From positions 1 through 36,056 of IMG/VR virus record IMGVR_UViG_3300009705_004322: a DNA stretch of 36,056 nt; one strand, given 5' to 3'. Below the pieces are notes generated by a model. It was not told the origin of the DNA and searched no databases. It saw only the letters and a list, made by a program, of their open reading frames with translations. Positions 29,131 to 36,056 of this stretch are shown here, one piece after another (the stretch's first letter is position 1; the number at the start of each line of letters is the position of its first letter). Origin of the DNA: a virus. The position numbers and the translations under genes are program-made.

Positions 29131-29150
29131 TAATATTTACACCTTTTTAA
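29131..29150 (-). promoter_or_regulatory. GTGTAAA-type upstream motif (DUF6582 gene)
   Basis: The minus strand reads TTAAAAAGGTGTAAATATTA 7 bases before ATG 29123. It shares GTGTAAA with the elements before the reductase and FtsZ-like genes and GTGTAnAnnTTACT with the element before the holin-like gene. An AAGG lies inside it, but too far from the ATG for a usual Shine-Dalgarno. Confidence 0.4.
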
Positions 29151-29170
29151 AGAGTTTTAGAAATTTTTCT

Positions 29171-31108
29171 TTATTTTATGGGGCAGGCTCCTCCTGCGCA
29201 CTCTAGACCTTCTATTGCTTTGCCGTTTGAAATGGCTTGAGGCTTCATTTTTGTTATATTTTTCTTGATTTCAAGGTACCTTTCCTTGTTTATTTCCTCG
29301 TACGGAGCTTGGTCAAAGCCATGATCTTGATGGAGTAGGAACGATACGCTTTTAATATTATGCTTATAGTGATCGCTTAACCATTTTTTGATATCGGGAA
29401 GCTCTTCTTTACGATAATAAACCGTACAAGAGACCGCATTATCTGACCATTCTTTTTGAATAGTTTTAACTAAGTTTAGTTGCTCTATGGCCGTCATATC
29501 TTTGGCCAATGTTGCGTTTTTGCCAGACTCACAGGGGAATTCAACAACAACCGTATCTCTATTTAGTGATCCGTCAAAATTCTTAACGTATTCGGTGTAA
29601 TATCCTAGCTTTTGACAAGCCTCTACTAGCTGGTCGTCGCTAGACATGCGAACACGACGAATGTAGTATTGAGAGTATGCAGGGTGAACGCCGGGTGTAG
29701 AGCCAGCTAATAGGCTTAAGGTGCCACTAGGCTTAACCGTTGTTAGCTTAATGCTTTCAGGCCAATTGTTTTTAGCGCTCCATTCTTTGTCGAACTTGCG
29801 TAATTCTTTGTAGCAATGGTCTAGCCATGGGATTTTTTCAAAAGATTGGCATATCCCTGTGATGCCTTGTCCTATGCGGAAGTTTTTATGAACAATTTTA
29901 TTTGTATCTTCATGTATAAAGGGCAAAGCACATATCGCTTTTTGCGTTTTATATAGCAGTACAGAACACTCGGCCAGCTCCTCTTTAGACTCGATATTAT
30001 TTAAATAGAGTTCGGATAGGTTACAGCATTCTTTATCGGCTAAAGATATCTCTCCGCAGGGGTTTGTTCCTTCACAATTCTCTCGGCTTTTTTCTCCAGT
30101 ACGACCATACTTAGAGCTTAAAGCAAGGTTAAAGAAGCCATAAGGTTCACCATTCCCTGCGTAGCCGTCCCATACCCCTTCCATGATGTGATCGTAACTG
30201 TCACAATAAATAGTATTGTTGCTCATGGCTCGCCAGTTAGGTATGTTGCCAAGGTCCCATCGCTTTGCTTTAAGATAAAGGAAATCGTCTGGATCTCCTA
30301 GTGCTATTTCGGCTGAACGACGCACGTTCCCCGCTACAACTACAGAGCCAATGATATTTGCTATGTCTAAAACATCTAAACTGCGAAGTTTTTTTCCTTC
30401 GCGCGCTCTGATGACGCCACAAATTTGTGCGAGCCCCTTGATTAAGATCTCTGGACCGCTTGCGGTACCACCAAATCCGTCGATAGGCTTCCCTGCGCTA
30501 CGAACAAGAACCGTGGAATAATTGAAAGACTTGCCTGTGATAAAAAAGGCGTCTAAAGCCTTTTGTAGCAACCGAACCCAGCCTTCACGGCTATCTGGCA
30601 CAATAAAGTCCGCATCGTTGGTGTTTTTAACTTCAACACTAACGCCTCTCTTGATGCGAGGTAGCTCGTGAATGTCTTCGCGACGAATAGAGTAGCCCAC
30701 TCCTCCCCCGAGCATTAGGTTTTCAAAAATAAAACAAAAATCCTCAGGCTTCTTAATAGCTGTAAACCAACAATTTAACAAGCTATTCCCCCCAAAGCGG
30801 TCAACCGTTGAGGTTCCTAATTGCCAGAGCCCGCGCCCGGCAAAGTTACATTTAAGATTAAAAACTAAATCAAAGAGTCTTTCCGCTTCTTTCTTTGTAT
30901 ATTTAGCTCCAATTTTTTGGGCCCCGTTAATACAGCGAGCTATTGTTTCAGGCCATTCTTCCAAAAGGCCGTTTTCCTTAAGGCGAGAATAAGTACGTTT
31001 ATAAACTATGTAACCGAGGCCATTGAACCCCCACTTAGGCTGTTTGTTTTTATATTTTGCTACGAAATCGTTAGAGATGATAGGTGTGGCGTCTTTTTTT
31101 ATCTTCAT
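29171..31108 (-). CDS. nrdJ: Adenosylcobalamin-dependent (class II) ribonucleotide reductase, 645 aa
   Basis: NPCGEI at residues 349-354 has the thiyl Cys351 and Glu353; Cys113 (LLNCWFT) and Cys362 are the redox pair of the active site, in the same order as C119, C408 and C419 of Lactobacillus leichmannii reductase. KPSGTLSLLAGSTPGVHP is the conserved loop of the monomeric class II type. The C-terminal CAGGACPIK (C637, C642) is the shuttle pair. No small subunit gene (nrdB) is present, as expected. It reduces ribonucleotides to deoxy form for DNA synthesis. It is somewhat shorter than the Lactobacillus enzyme (739), so part of the regulatory insert may be missing. Confidence 0.93.
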   Translation of the reverse strand: MKIKKDATPIISNDFVAKYKNKQPKWGFNGLGYIVYKRTYSRLKENGLLEEWPETIARCINGAQKIGAKYTKKEAERLFDLVFNLKCNFAGRGLWQLGTSTVDRFGGNSLLNCWFTAIKKPEDFCFIFENLMLGGGVGYSIRREDIHELPRIKRGVSVEVKNTNDADFIVPDSREGWVRLLQKALDAFFITGKSFNYSTVLVRSAGKPIDGFGGTASGPEILIKGLAQICGVIRAREGKKLRSLDVLDIANIIGSVVVAGNVRRSAEIALGDPDDFLYLKAKRWDLGNIPNWRAMSNNTIYCDSYDHIMEGVWDGYAGNGEPYGFFNLALSSKYGRTGEKSRENCEGTNPCGEISLADKECCNLSELYLNNIESKEELAECSVLLYKTQKAICALPFIHEDTNKIVHKNFRIGQGITGICQSFEKIPWLDHCYKELRKFDKEWSAKNNWPESIKLTTVKPSGTLSLLAGSTPGVHPAYSQYYIRRVRMSSDDQLVEACQKLGYYTEYVKNFDGSLNRDTVVVEFPCESGKNATLAKDMTAIEQLNLVKTIQKEWSDNAVSCTVYYRKEELPDIKKWLSDHYKHNIKSVSFLLHQDHGFDQAPYEEINKERYLEIKKNITKMKPQAISNGKAIEGLECAGGACPIK

Positions 31109-31121
31109 TAAAGTCAGAGTC

Positions 31122-31138
31122 TATAGTTTACACTTAAA
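31122..31138 (-). promoter_or_regulatory. GTGTAAA-type upstream motif (reductase gene)
   Basis: The minus strand reads TTTAAGTGTAAACTATA, spanning the gmd stop TAA and ending 13 bases before ATG 31108. The leader CTCTGACTTTA that follows resembles the leader CCCTGACTTTT before ATG 10701. The role is unknown. Confidence 0.4.
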
Positions 31139-32204
31139 GTGCCTGTTCAAGGGACAGTATATCATGCTGGACCATTTTGTCAACCAGTTTCTCAAAGGAT
31201 GATTGACGGGTCCATCCTAATTCTTTTTCGATACGCGTTGGGTCCCCTAAAAGCAATTGAACTTCAGCGGGTCTAAAATACTTAGGGTTTACGTAGACTA
31301 GCGGGACTTCTGGCTGACCTTTTAATGTGTAAGCTATGGCGGGTCGGGGCCCGGTAAAGAAATTAGTGTTATCCATAGCGTCAAAAGGGATACCGGCAGA
31401 TATTAAGGCGGCTTCAATGAACTCTCTGATAGAGTGCGTTTTTCCTGAAGCGACCACGTAATCCGTAGGTTTTTCTTGTTGTAGCATAAGCCATACAGCT
31501 TTAACAAAATCTTCTGAATCCCCCCAATCTCTTTTTGATTCAAGGTTGCCGAGATGCATGGGTGGAGGCTTTCGGTTTTCATCTAAAGCTTTCTTTATTA
31601 AAGCTATTGATTTAGTAATTTTACGAGTGACAAACTCCTCTCCTCTTCGCGTCCCTTCGTGATTAAAAAGCCAACCTTGTACGGCAAACAAATTGTAACT
31701 ATCACGATAAACTTTCACGAGGTGTCTTGCGGCGGCTTTAGCTGCCCCATAAGGAGAGCGAGGGCGTAACGGATGCTTCTCGTCTTGTGGGCTATACTGG
31801 ACATCTCCAAACTCTTCTGAGCTTCCGGCATTATAAAATTTAGTGCTGGGGGATTCTGTGCGGATGGCTTCTAAAATATGAAGAACCCCCGTAGCTGTGC
31901 AATTCCATGTAGCTACAGGAATATCCCAACTAGCCCCAACAAAACTTTGAGCCGCAAAATTAATAAAATATTCAGGCTGGTATTTTTTAACTACATGGTT
32001 AACGGAGGTAGGGTCAGTCAAATCAAAATATACTTTTTCAAAGCGCGGGTTGCCTATGTGCTTAACAATATTTTCATCGTTAGGAACAGATAATCTCCTG
32101 ACACATCCCACAATATGGTAATCAGTTTCCTTCAAAAGGAAATCAACCATATGACTACCATCTTGTCCGGTCACTCCAGTTAATACTATTATATTATTGC
32201 TCAT
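31134..32204 (-). CDS. gmd: GDP-mannose 4,6-dehydratase, 356 aa
   Basis: The NAD(P)-binding loop GVTGQDG (residues 10-16), the catalytic S-S-E (128-130, GSSEEFGDV) and Y152-x3-K156 (SPYGAAKAAAR) are all in place. Downstream, GWLFNHEGTRRGEEFVTRKI is the diagnostic GMD segment for the GDP moiety, and SKRDWGDSEDFVKAVWLML follows as expected. The enzyme makes GDP-4-keto-6-deoxymannose, or by relation GDP-4-keto-6-deoxy-heptose. The start overlaps the fcl-like gene by 11 bases, so they form a unit. Confidence 0.93.
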   Translation of the reverse strand: MSNNIIVLTGVTGQDGSHMVDFLLKETDYHIVGCVRRLSVPNDENIVKHIGNPRFEKVYFDLTDPTSVNHVVKKYQPEYFINFAAQSFVGASWDIPVATWNCTATGVLHILEAIRTESPSTKFYNAGSSEEFGDVQYSPQDEKHPLRPRSPYGAAKAAARHLVKVYRDSYNLFAVQGWLFNHEGTRRGEEFVTRKITKSIALIKKALDENRKPPPMHLGNLESKRDWGDSEDFVKAVWLMLQQEKPTDYVVASGKTHSIREFIEAALISAGIPFDAMDNTNFFTGPRPAIAYTLKGQPEVPLVYVNPKYFRPAEVQLLLGDPTRIEKELGWTRQSSFEKLVDKMVQHDILSLEQAL

Positions 32205-33150
32205 TTAAATACCAGTTATAAGTTTTCTCTAGCCCATCTTCAAGGGAAGTTTGGGCTTCAAAGTCAAATTCTATTTTAGCTTTAGAGGTATCAAGGCACC
32301 GTCTTGGTTGGCCGTTTGGCTTGCTAGTATCCCATGTTATTTCTCCTTCAAATCCTATAAGATTTTGGATTGTTTCTGCAAGCTCTTTGATTGTAGTTTC
32401 CTTAGCGGCCCCAATATTAATAGGATCTGACTTATCATAATTCAGAAAAGCCTTCCAAATTGCATCCGCACAATCGCCTGCGTATAAAAACTCTCTAGAA
32501 GCTGAACCGTCCCCCCACAGCGTGACAGAGGGGGCTTTAGCTTCTCTAGCTTCGTGGAACTTTCGAAGCATTGCGGGGATAACATGAGAGTCTTCTAGGC
32601 TAAAGTGATCATGTTCCCCGTACATGTTAACGGGGATTAAGTGAATAAAGTTAGAACCATATTGTTGAGAAAAAGCCTGCGCCCCAATCAAAAGATTTTT
32701 CTTGGCTAACCCATAAGGAGCATTAGTTTCTTCTGGGTACCCGTTCCATAGATCTTCTTCCTTGAAGGGAACGGGGGTATGTTTAGGATAAGAGCAGACG
32801 GTACCGATGGTAACAAGCTTATCGAGCTTTAGCTCATGCGACACCCTTAAAACATTCAAGCTCATTTGAGCATTATTTAAAAAGAAATCTGCAGGTTTAC
32901 GTTGGTTAATTCCAATGCCCCCGCATTCTGCTGCCAAATGAATGATAGCACCTACGTTCTTGTGGTGACAATAGTGATAAAACTCTGAATATTTAAGGCA
33001 GTCCAGTTCGTAGCTACGCGGAGTGAAAAGCTTGTAGAGCTTAGTTTTGTCATAGCAATTAACTTCATTTATTTGGCTTATTTTATCTGCTATTCTATCG
33101 ACCAAATGGTGGCCTAAAAATCCGTGGGCTCCTGTTAGTAAAATGTTCAT
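32194..33150 (-). CDS. fcl: GDP-L-fucose synthase-like epimerase-reductase, 318 aa
   Basis: The loop GAHGFLGHH (residues 7-15) binds NADP. VTIGTVCSYPKHTPVPFKEE has Cys119 and the catalytic Ser120 region, and Y146-x3-K150 (APYGLAKKN) completes the site; this is the typical GMER/WcaG order. PVNMYGEHDHFSLEDSHVIP is the conserved family segment. It converts the GMD product to GDP-L-fucose or, if the substrate is a heptose, to a 6-deoxy-heptose. It starts 9 bases after the kinase gene. Confidence 0.92.
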   Translation of the reverse strand: MNILLTGAHGFLGHHLVDRIADKISQINEVNCYDKTKLYKLFTPRSYELDCLKYSEFYHYCHHKNVGAIIHLAAECGGIGINQRKPADFFLNNAQMSLNVLRVSHELKLDKLVTIGTVCSYPKHTPVPFKEEDLWNGYPEETNAPYGLAKKNLLIGAQAFSQQYGSNFIHLIPVNMYGEHDHFSLEDSHVIPAMLRKFHEAREAKAPSVTLWGDGSASREFLYAGDCADAIWKAFLNYDKSDPINIGAAKETTIKELAETIQNLIGFEGEITWDTSKPNGQPRRCLDTSKAKIEFDFEAQTSLEDGLEKTYNWYLNEQ

Positions 33151-33159
33151 AGTAATTTA

Positions 33160-34131
33160 TTAAAATAAAATCTTTGAACCTTCGTTGTCGGGTTCGTAGT
33201 TCAAGCGAACGATATTGTTTTGCTGCATAAATTTTTCAATCTCGGTGTGTTTTTTGTTAGCATACACCATCAAAAAACCTCCTCCTCCGGCCCCAATTAT
33301 TTTACCTCCTAAAATACCAAATCTATTTTTTAGTTCACTATAAATTTTATCAGCTAAACTAAAGGACATGTCAGGGCTGAACTCTTTTTTTAATCTCCAA
33401 TACTCGTCTAGCATCAAGCCGTATTCGTCAAAATTACTGCTTTCTAGCATTTCTAGCGTGCGGTACCCCATTTCTTTAATTTTTAAAAGGCGATCTTCGT
33501 TGCCTTCAAGGTCGCAGTGTTGTTTGGAGAGTATATCTGAAGCGTTTCTTTTTTTCTTTAAAAAATAAATATGCAGATTGTTCGTTAAGTTAGATAAGCT
33601 TTTAGAGTCCAACTTAACAGCTTCAACTTTAACTTTACCTGAGGCGTTAATGCTTAAGGATCTTAACCCTCCAAACGCTGCAATGTATTGGTCCTGCTTC
33701 CCGACCGGAAGGCCTAGTTTGTTGATTTCAATATCACAGGCTTCTTCGGCCAGCTCTTGCGTAGAACAATAGTTTTTTTGATGGTGCCGGATAGCCTTCA
33801 GCAGCGCTACCAAGTAACTACCTGAAGAGCCAAGGCCGGTTTGGCCCGGAACATCTCCACAGCTATTTACTTCAATAGATTCGTTTAAGTTGTGCAGGCG
33901 CAAGGCTTCTCGGGCTCGGTCGTGCTTTAGGTCATCCAGCCTGTTAACAACTTCAGTGTTTAAATATCTGACTTTAATTTCTTTTTCGAGAGAGTCTGCC
34001 TTAAGGTTTAAATAGATATATTTATCTATAGCCATAGAAACGACAAAACCTCCGTGCTTTTTGTAGAAATCAGGGCGATCTGTGCCACCTCCTCCTAATG
34101 TAATCCTGTACGGGGAACGAGATAAAATCAT
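33160..34131 (-). CDS. hddA: GHMP kinase, D-glycero-alpha-D-manno-heptose 7-phosphate kinase (HddA-like), 323 aa
   Basis: SPYRITLGGGGTDRPDFYKK (residues 6-25) is the typical start of HddA and its close kin. The ATP loop is PGQTGLGSSGSYL (95-107), with GLPVGKQDQYIAAFGG following, and GGKIIGAGGGGFLMVY is GHMP motif 3. Such kinases phosphorylate the 1-position of heptose 7-phosphate on the way to GDP-heptose. The neighbours (isomerase and transaldolase upstream) support this over an L-fucose kinase. The guanylyltransferase (HddC) and phosphatase (GmhB) are not in the window. Confidence 0.88.
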   Translation of the reverse strand: MILSRSPYRITLGGGGTDRPDFYKKHGGFVVSMAIDKYIYLNLKADSLEKEIKVRYLNTEVVNRLDDLKHDRAREALRLHNLNESIEVNSCGDVPGQTGLGSSGSYLVALLKAIRHHQKNYCSTQELAEEACDIEINKLGLPVGKQDQYIAAFGGLRSLSINASGKVKVEAVKLDSKSLSNLTNNLHIYFLKKKRNASDILSKQHCDLEGNEDRLLKIKEMGYRTLEMLESSNFDEYGLMLDEYWRLKKEFSPDMSFSLADKIYSELKNRFGILGGKIIGAGGGGFLMVYANKKHTEIEKFMQQNNIVRLNYEPDNEGSKILF

Positions 34132-34829
34132 AAAACGTAATTTGCTGCTTGGGCATCACTGTAAAAACCCTGTACGGTCTCTAGAGAGTATTTTTCTAAA
34201 TCTTTATTTTTTAAACTTAGTTTTTTTAGTATGCCAGAAGGAGCTGTAATAATATCACACCCTAGGGAATCTGCCTGATAGATACTATATGTTTCACGGC
34301 AGCTTGCCCACAAAAGCTCTGACACAGGGTTAAGTCGGAGCATCCCCTTACAGTTAGCCATTATAGACGCTGGGTTAACTCCTGTGTCAGCAATACGTCC
34401 GGCAAAAACAGATACTACCGATGGGGTTACAGGGCTTAAACAATCTGACAAATCTTTAACCTGCTTTTCAGTCATAACAGCTGTTACATTGACTTTCACC
34501 CCTTTGTTCCCTAAGCTCTTAATAATGGGACCCGTAAATTCGCCCTTAGTATTAGTTATAGGAATTTTAGCATAAAAATTTTCTGAAACAGAGGATATAA
34601 TTATTGCCTGCCTCTGCATCTCCTCTAGATCGTCCGCTATAACCTCGACAGAAACGTGTTTTTTTGAAGGTATTTTTTTAGCAAGATTGTGGGCGAATTC
34701 CATATAGTCTTTTACGCCCGCTTTTCTCATCAAGCTGGGGTTTGTGGTAAAGCCACTAATTTGATCGAAGTCCTTATGCTGAAGTATTTCCTCGAGGTTT
34801 GCGCCGTCTAAAAATGTTTTAATTTTCAT
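34128..34829 (-). CDS. Transaldolase family (TalC-like), 233 aa
   Basis: FLDGANLEEI and ISGFTTNPSLM (residues 6-34), the Schiff-base Lys88 in YAKIPIT (86-92), VNVTAVMT and VVSVFAGRIADTG are the family blocks in order. The length is that of the short TalC/fructose-6-phosphate aldolase group, also found in cyanophages. It overlaps the kinase start and the isomerase end. In this cluster its likely job is to form sedoheptulose 7-phosphate from fructose 6-phosphate and erythrose 4-phosphate, feeding the next enzyme; that is inference. Confidence 0.9.
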   Translation of the reverse strand: MKIKTFLDGANLEEILQHKDFDQISGFTTNPSLMRKAGVKDYMEFAHNLAKKIPSKKHVSVEVIADDLEEMQRQAIIISSVSENFYAKIPITNTKGEFTGPIIKSLGNKGVKVNVTAVMTEKQVKDLSDCLSPVTPSVVSVFAGRIADTGVNPASIMANCKGMLRLNPVSELLWASCRETYSIYQADSLGCDIITAPSGILKKLSLKNKDLEKYSLETVQGFYSDAQAANYVL

Positions 34830-35391
34830 AATTATAATTTGCTAATAAATGCCATATAATCCCTTGCCACTCTTCTGCGTGAGGGGTTATCATTGATTCT
34901 TCTATCACGGGAACTAAAACACATGCATCTGAATATTGTCTAGCGTAACCACCTCCTCGGCTAACAATCGAATAGATAGAAGCCTTGCACTCAACCGCGT
35001 ACTGCACGGCCCGAACGATATTCTGAGAAGTGGTAGAAGACCCCCCTCCTACTGATAAAACTAAAACAGCATCTTGCTCGTTAAAGTTAGAGCTTTTTAA
35101 CCATCCTGTAAAACAGCTTTCCCAGCCTTCGTCGTTAATTCGGGCGGTAAGCTCTGCGACGTTATCTGTAGGCGCGTAGCTCTCAATTCCTGCAACCTTT
35201 CTAAAATCATTTACGCAATGAGAAGCGTTTGCGGCGCTTCCTCCCACCCCTAATATAAATAAGCGACCTTTTCTTTCCTTCAAGGATCGGATTCCGTCTA
35301 TAAGGAGACCAATCTCTTTCTTGTCAATGGTGTCACAAATCTCTTTAACTTGAGTCAAGTATTTGGTTATGTAGTTTTTTGTTTTATCCAT
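34819..35391 (-). CDS. gmhA: Sedoheptulose 7-phosphate isomerase (GmhA-like SIS protein), 190 aa
   Basis: The sugar-phosphate loop GVGGSAANASH (residues 48-58), LVLSVGGGSSTTSQN (110-124) and the C-terminal PHAEEWQGIIWHLL block with the catalytic Glu, Gln and His are all as in GmhA. Length matches the family. It would isomerise sedoheptulose 7-phosphate to D-glycero-D-manno-heptose 7-phosphate, the substrate of the kinase two genes on. It overlaps the epimerase gene upstream by 25 bases and the transaldolase by 11. Confidence 0.92.
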   Translation of the reverse strand: MDKTKNYITKYLTQVKEICDTIDKKEIGLLIDGIRSLKERKGRLFILGVGGSAANASHCVNDFRKVAGIESYAPTDNVAELTARINDEGWESCFTGWLKSSNFNEQDAVLVLSVGGGSSTTSQNIVRAVQYAVECKASIYSIVSRGGGYARQYSDACVLVPVIEESMITPHAEEWQGIIWHLLANYNYEN

Positions 35392-36056
35392 TCCTTTATA
35401 GCTATGGTTGGGCTGTAGTTTAAAAGCGCTCGCGCCTTAGATATGTCCGCCAAAGTGTTTTTGGCTTCCCCGGGGCGAGGGGGAATAAAAGTGTAATTAT
35501 CGCTAATCATTTGCGCCAACTCTAACACGGAGCAATTTTCACCAGTCCCTACATTAAAAATCTCGCCTAAGATCTTGGTGCTCTCTGATTCCATTGCTAA
35601 CATATTAGCTTGTACTACGTCGCTTACGTGAGTAAAATCCCGACGCTGAGTGCCGTCTCCAACAATAGATAAGGTCTCGTTGTCACGGAACTGTTTTAAA
35701 AACAAGCCAACAACGGGTGCATATTGTCCTTTGGTGGGTTCCCTATCCCCATAAATATTAAAATAACGAAAAATGACAGTTTCAAGGCCCCACAAAGTAT
35801 AATACATTCGAGCTAAATCTTCAGCTGCTACCTTAGTTACGGCATAGGGGTTTAGGCAATCCCTTTCCATGTCTTCTCTCAAAGGGATCTTGTTTTTTAG
35901 GCCGTACCCGGAGGATGTAGAGGAATACATTACTCTTTTAACCTCACTAAGGCGAGCGGCCTGCAGCACGTTGCAGGTTCCTACAAAATTTGTCATACAG
36001 GCGTCTTGAGGCCTCTCTAACGTAGGCTGAATGCGAGATTCGGCCCCAAGGTGAAA
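35367..36056 (-). CDS. NAD-dependent sugar epimerase/dehydratase, 5' end cut by window edge
   Basis: The frame is open through the right edge, and the residues before the first ATG in the window (HLGAESRIQPTLERPQDACM) are clearly part of the domain (the 'vfHLAA-e-r-v' segment). Therefore the true start with its Rossmann loop is outside. The catalytic region is SSTSSGYG (Ser/Thr) and Y-x3-K in NPYAVTKVAAEDLA, then FRYFNIYGDR and RDFTHVSDVVQAN as in UDP-/GDP-sugar 4-epimerases. The specific sugar cannot be read. It heads the heptose gene run in this window. Confidence 0.88.
   Translation of the reverse strand, partial: FHLGAESRIQPTLERPQDACMTNFVGTCNVLQAARLSEVKRVMYSSTSSGYGLKNKIPLREDMERDCLNPYAVTKVAAEDLARMYYTLWGLETVIFRYFNIYGDREPTKGQYAPVVGLFLKQFRDNETLSIVGDGTQRRDFTHVSDVVQANMLAMESESTKILGEIFNVGTGENCSVLELAQMISDNYTFIPPRPGEAKNTLADISKARALLNYSPTIAIKEWIKQKTT

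Noticed and set aside
1239-35000. Plus-strand ORFs of 60-148 codons scattered throughout
   Set aside because: All lie opposite well-supported minus-strand genes, lack family motifs and Shine-Dalgarno sites, and are shadows.

Overview
The window reads as the interior of a large, AT-rich, tailed double-stranded DNA phage genome (or a prophage or metagenomic phage contig). Every convincing gene lies on the minus strand, packed with ATGA or TAATG overlaps. Functions are mixed as in large lytic phages: a near-complete replisome, nucleotide metabolism, one tRNA, small unknown genes, a holin-like protein, and many sugar-nucleotide and glycosyltransferase genes. No integrase, transposase, rRNA or CRISPR array was seen, and the terminase, portal, capsid and tail genes are outside the window. 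The host cannot be named; heptose genes suggest a Gram-negative host or a phage that decorates its own virion.

Layout in the direction of transcription (high to low coordinates): (1) 36056-31134, sugar-nucleotide synthesis: cut NAD-dependent epimerase, GmhA-like isomerase, transaldolase, HddA-like kinase, GDP-fucose-synthase-like and GDP-mannose-dehydratase-like enzymes. (2) 31108-28305, B12-dependent ribonucleotide reductase and a lysine-rich DUF6582-like protein. (3) 28225-24858, methyltransferase, small basic protein, RecA, Vsr-like nuclease, acidic protein, a truncated HAD phosphatase and a cupin. (4) 24816-15964, replication: DnaB helicase, Toprim primase, Cas4/AddB-like nuclease, free-standing PHP domain of DnaE, PD-(D/E)XK nuclease, small peptides, tRNA-Thr(UGU), SET-like protein, DEDDh exonuclease, DnaE palm, and DnaE C-terminal part in a shifted frame. 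(5) 15967-10774, Clp-type AAA+ unfoldase, holin-like and structural-looking small proteins, SSB, and an FtsZ/tubulin-family GTPase. (6) 10701-1, glycosyltransferases, a run of small genes with a dCMP deaminase, two four-cysteine heptosyltransferase-like paralogues, a GT-A enzyme, an FkbM methyltransferase and a cut GT4 enzyme.

The most unusual points are: a DNA polymerase III alpha subunit divided into at least three reading frames, with a nuclease, tRNA, SET protein and exonuclease between two of them; an FtsZ-like GTPase with intact GGGTGAG and T7-loop acidic residues; a heptose supply route plus two proteins with the cysteine pattern of autotransporter (TibC-like) heptosyltransferases; and two recurring upstream signals. 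One signal is a sigma70-like TTGAnn-16-TAnnnT promoter placed so close to the ATG that transcripts would be leaderless or nearly so. The other is a GTGTAAA-type motif before the reductase, FtsZ-like, DUF6582 and holin-like genes.

There is no stretch over 300 bases without a gene. Gaps of 20-100 bases hold terminators, promoters or very small ORFs. All family calls come from reading motifs by eye; no database search or folding program was run.
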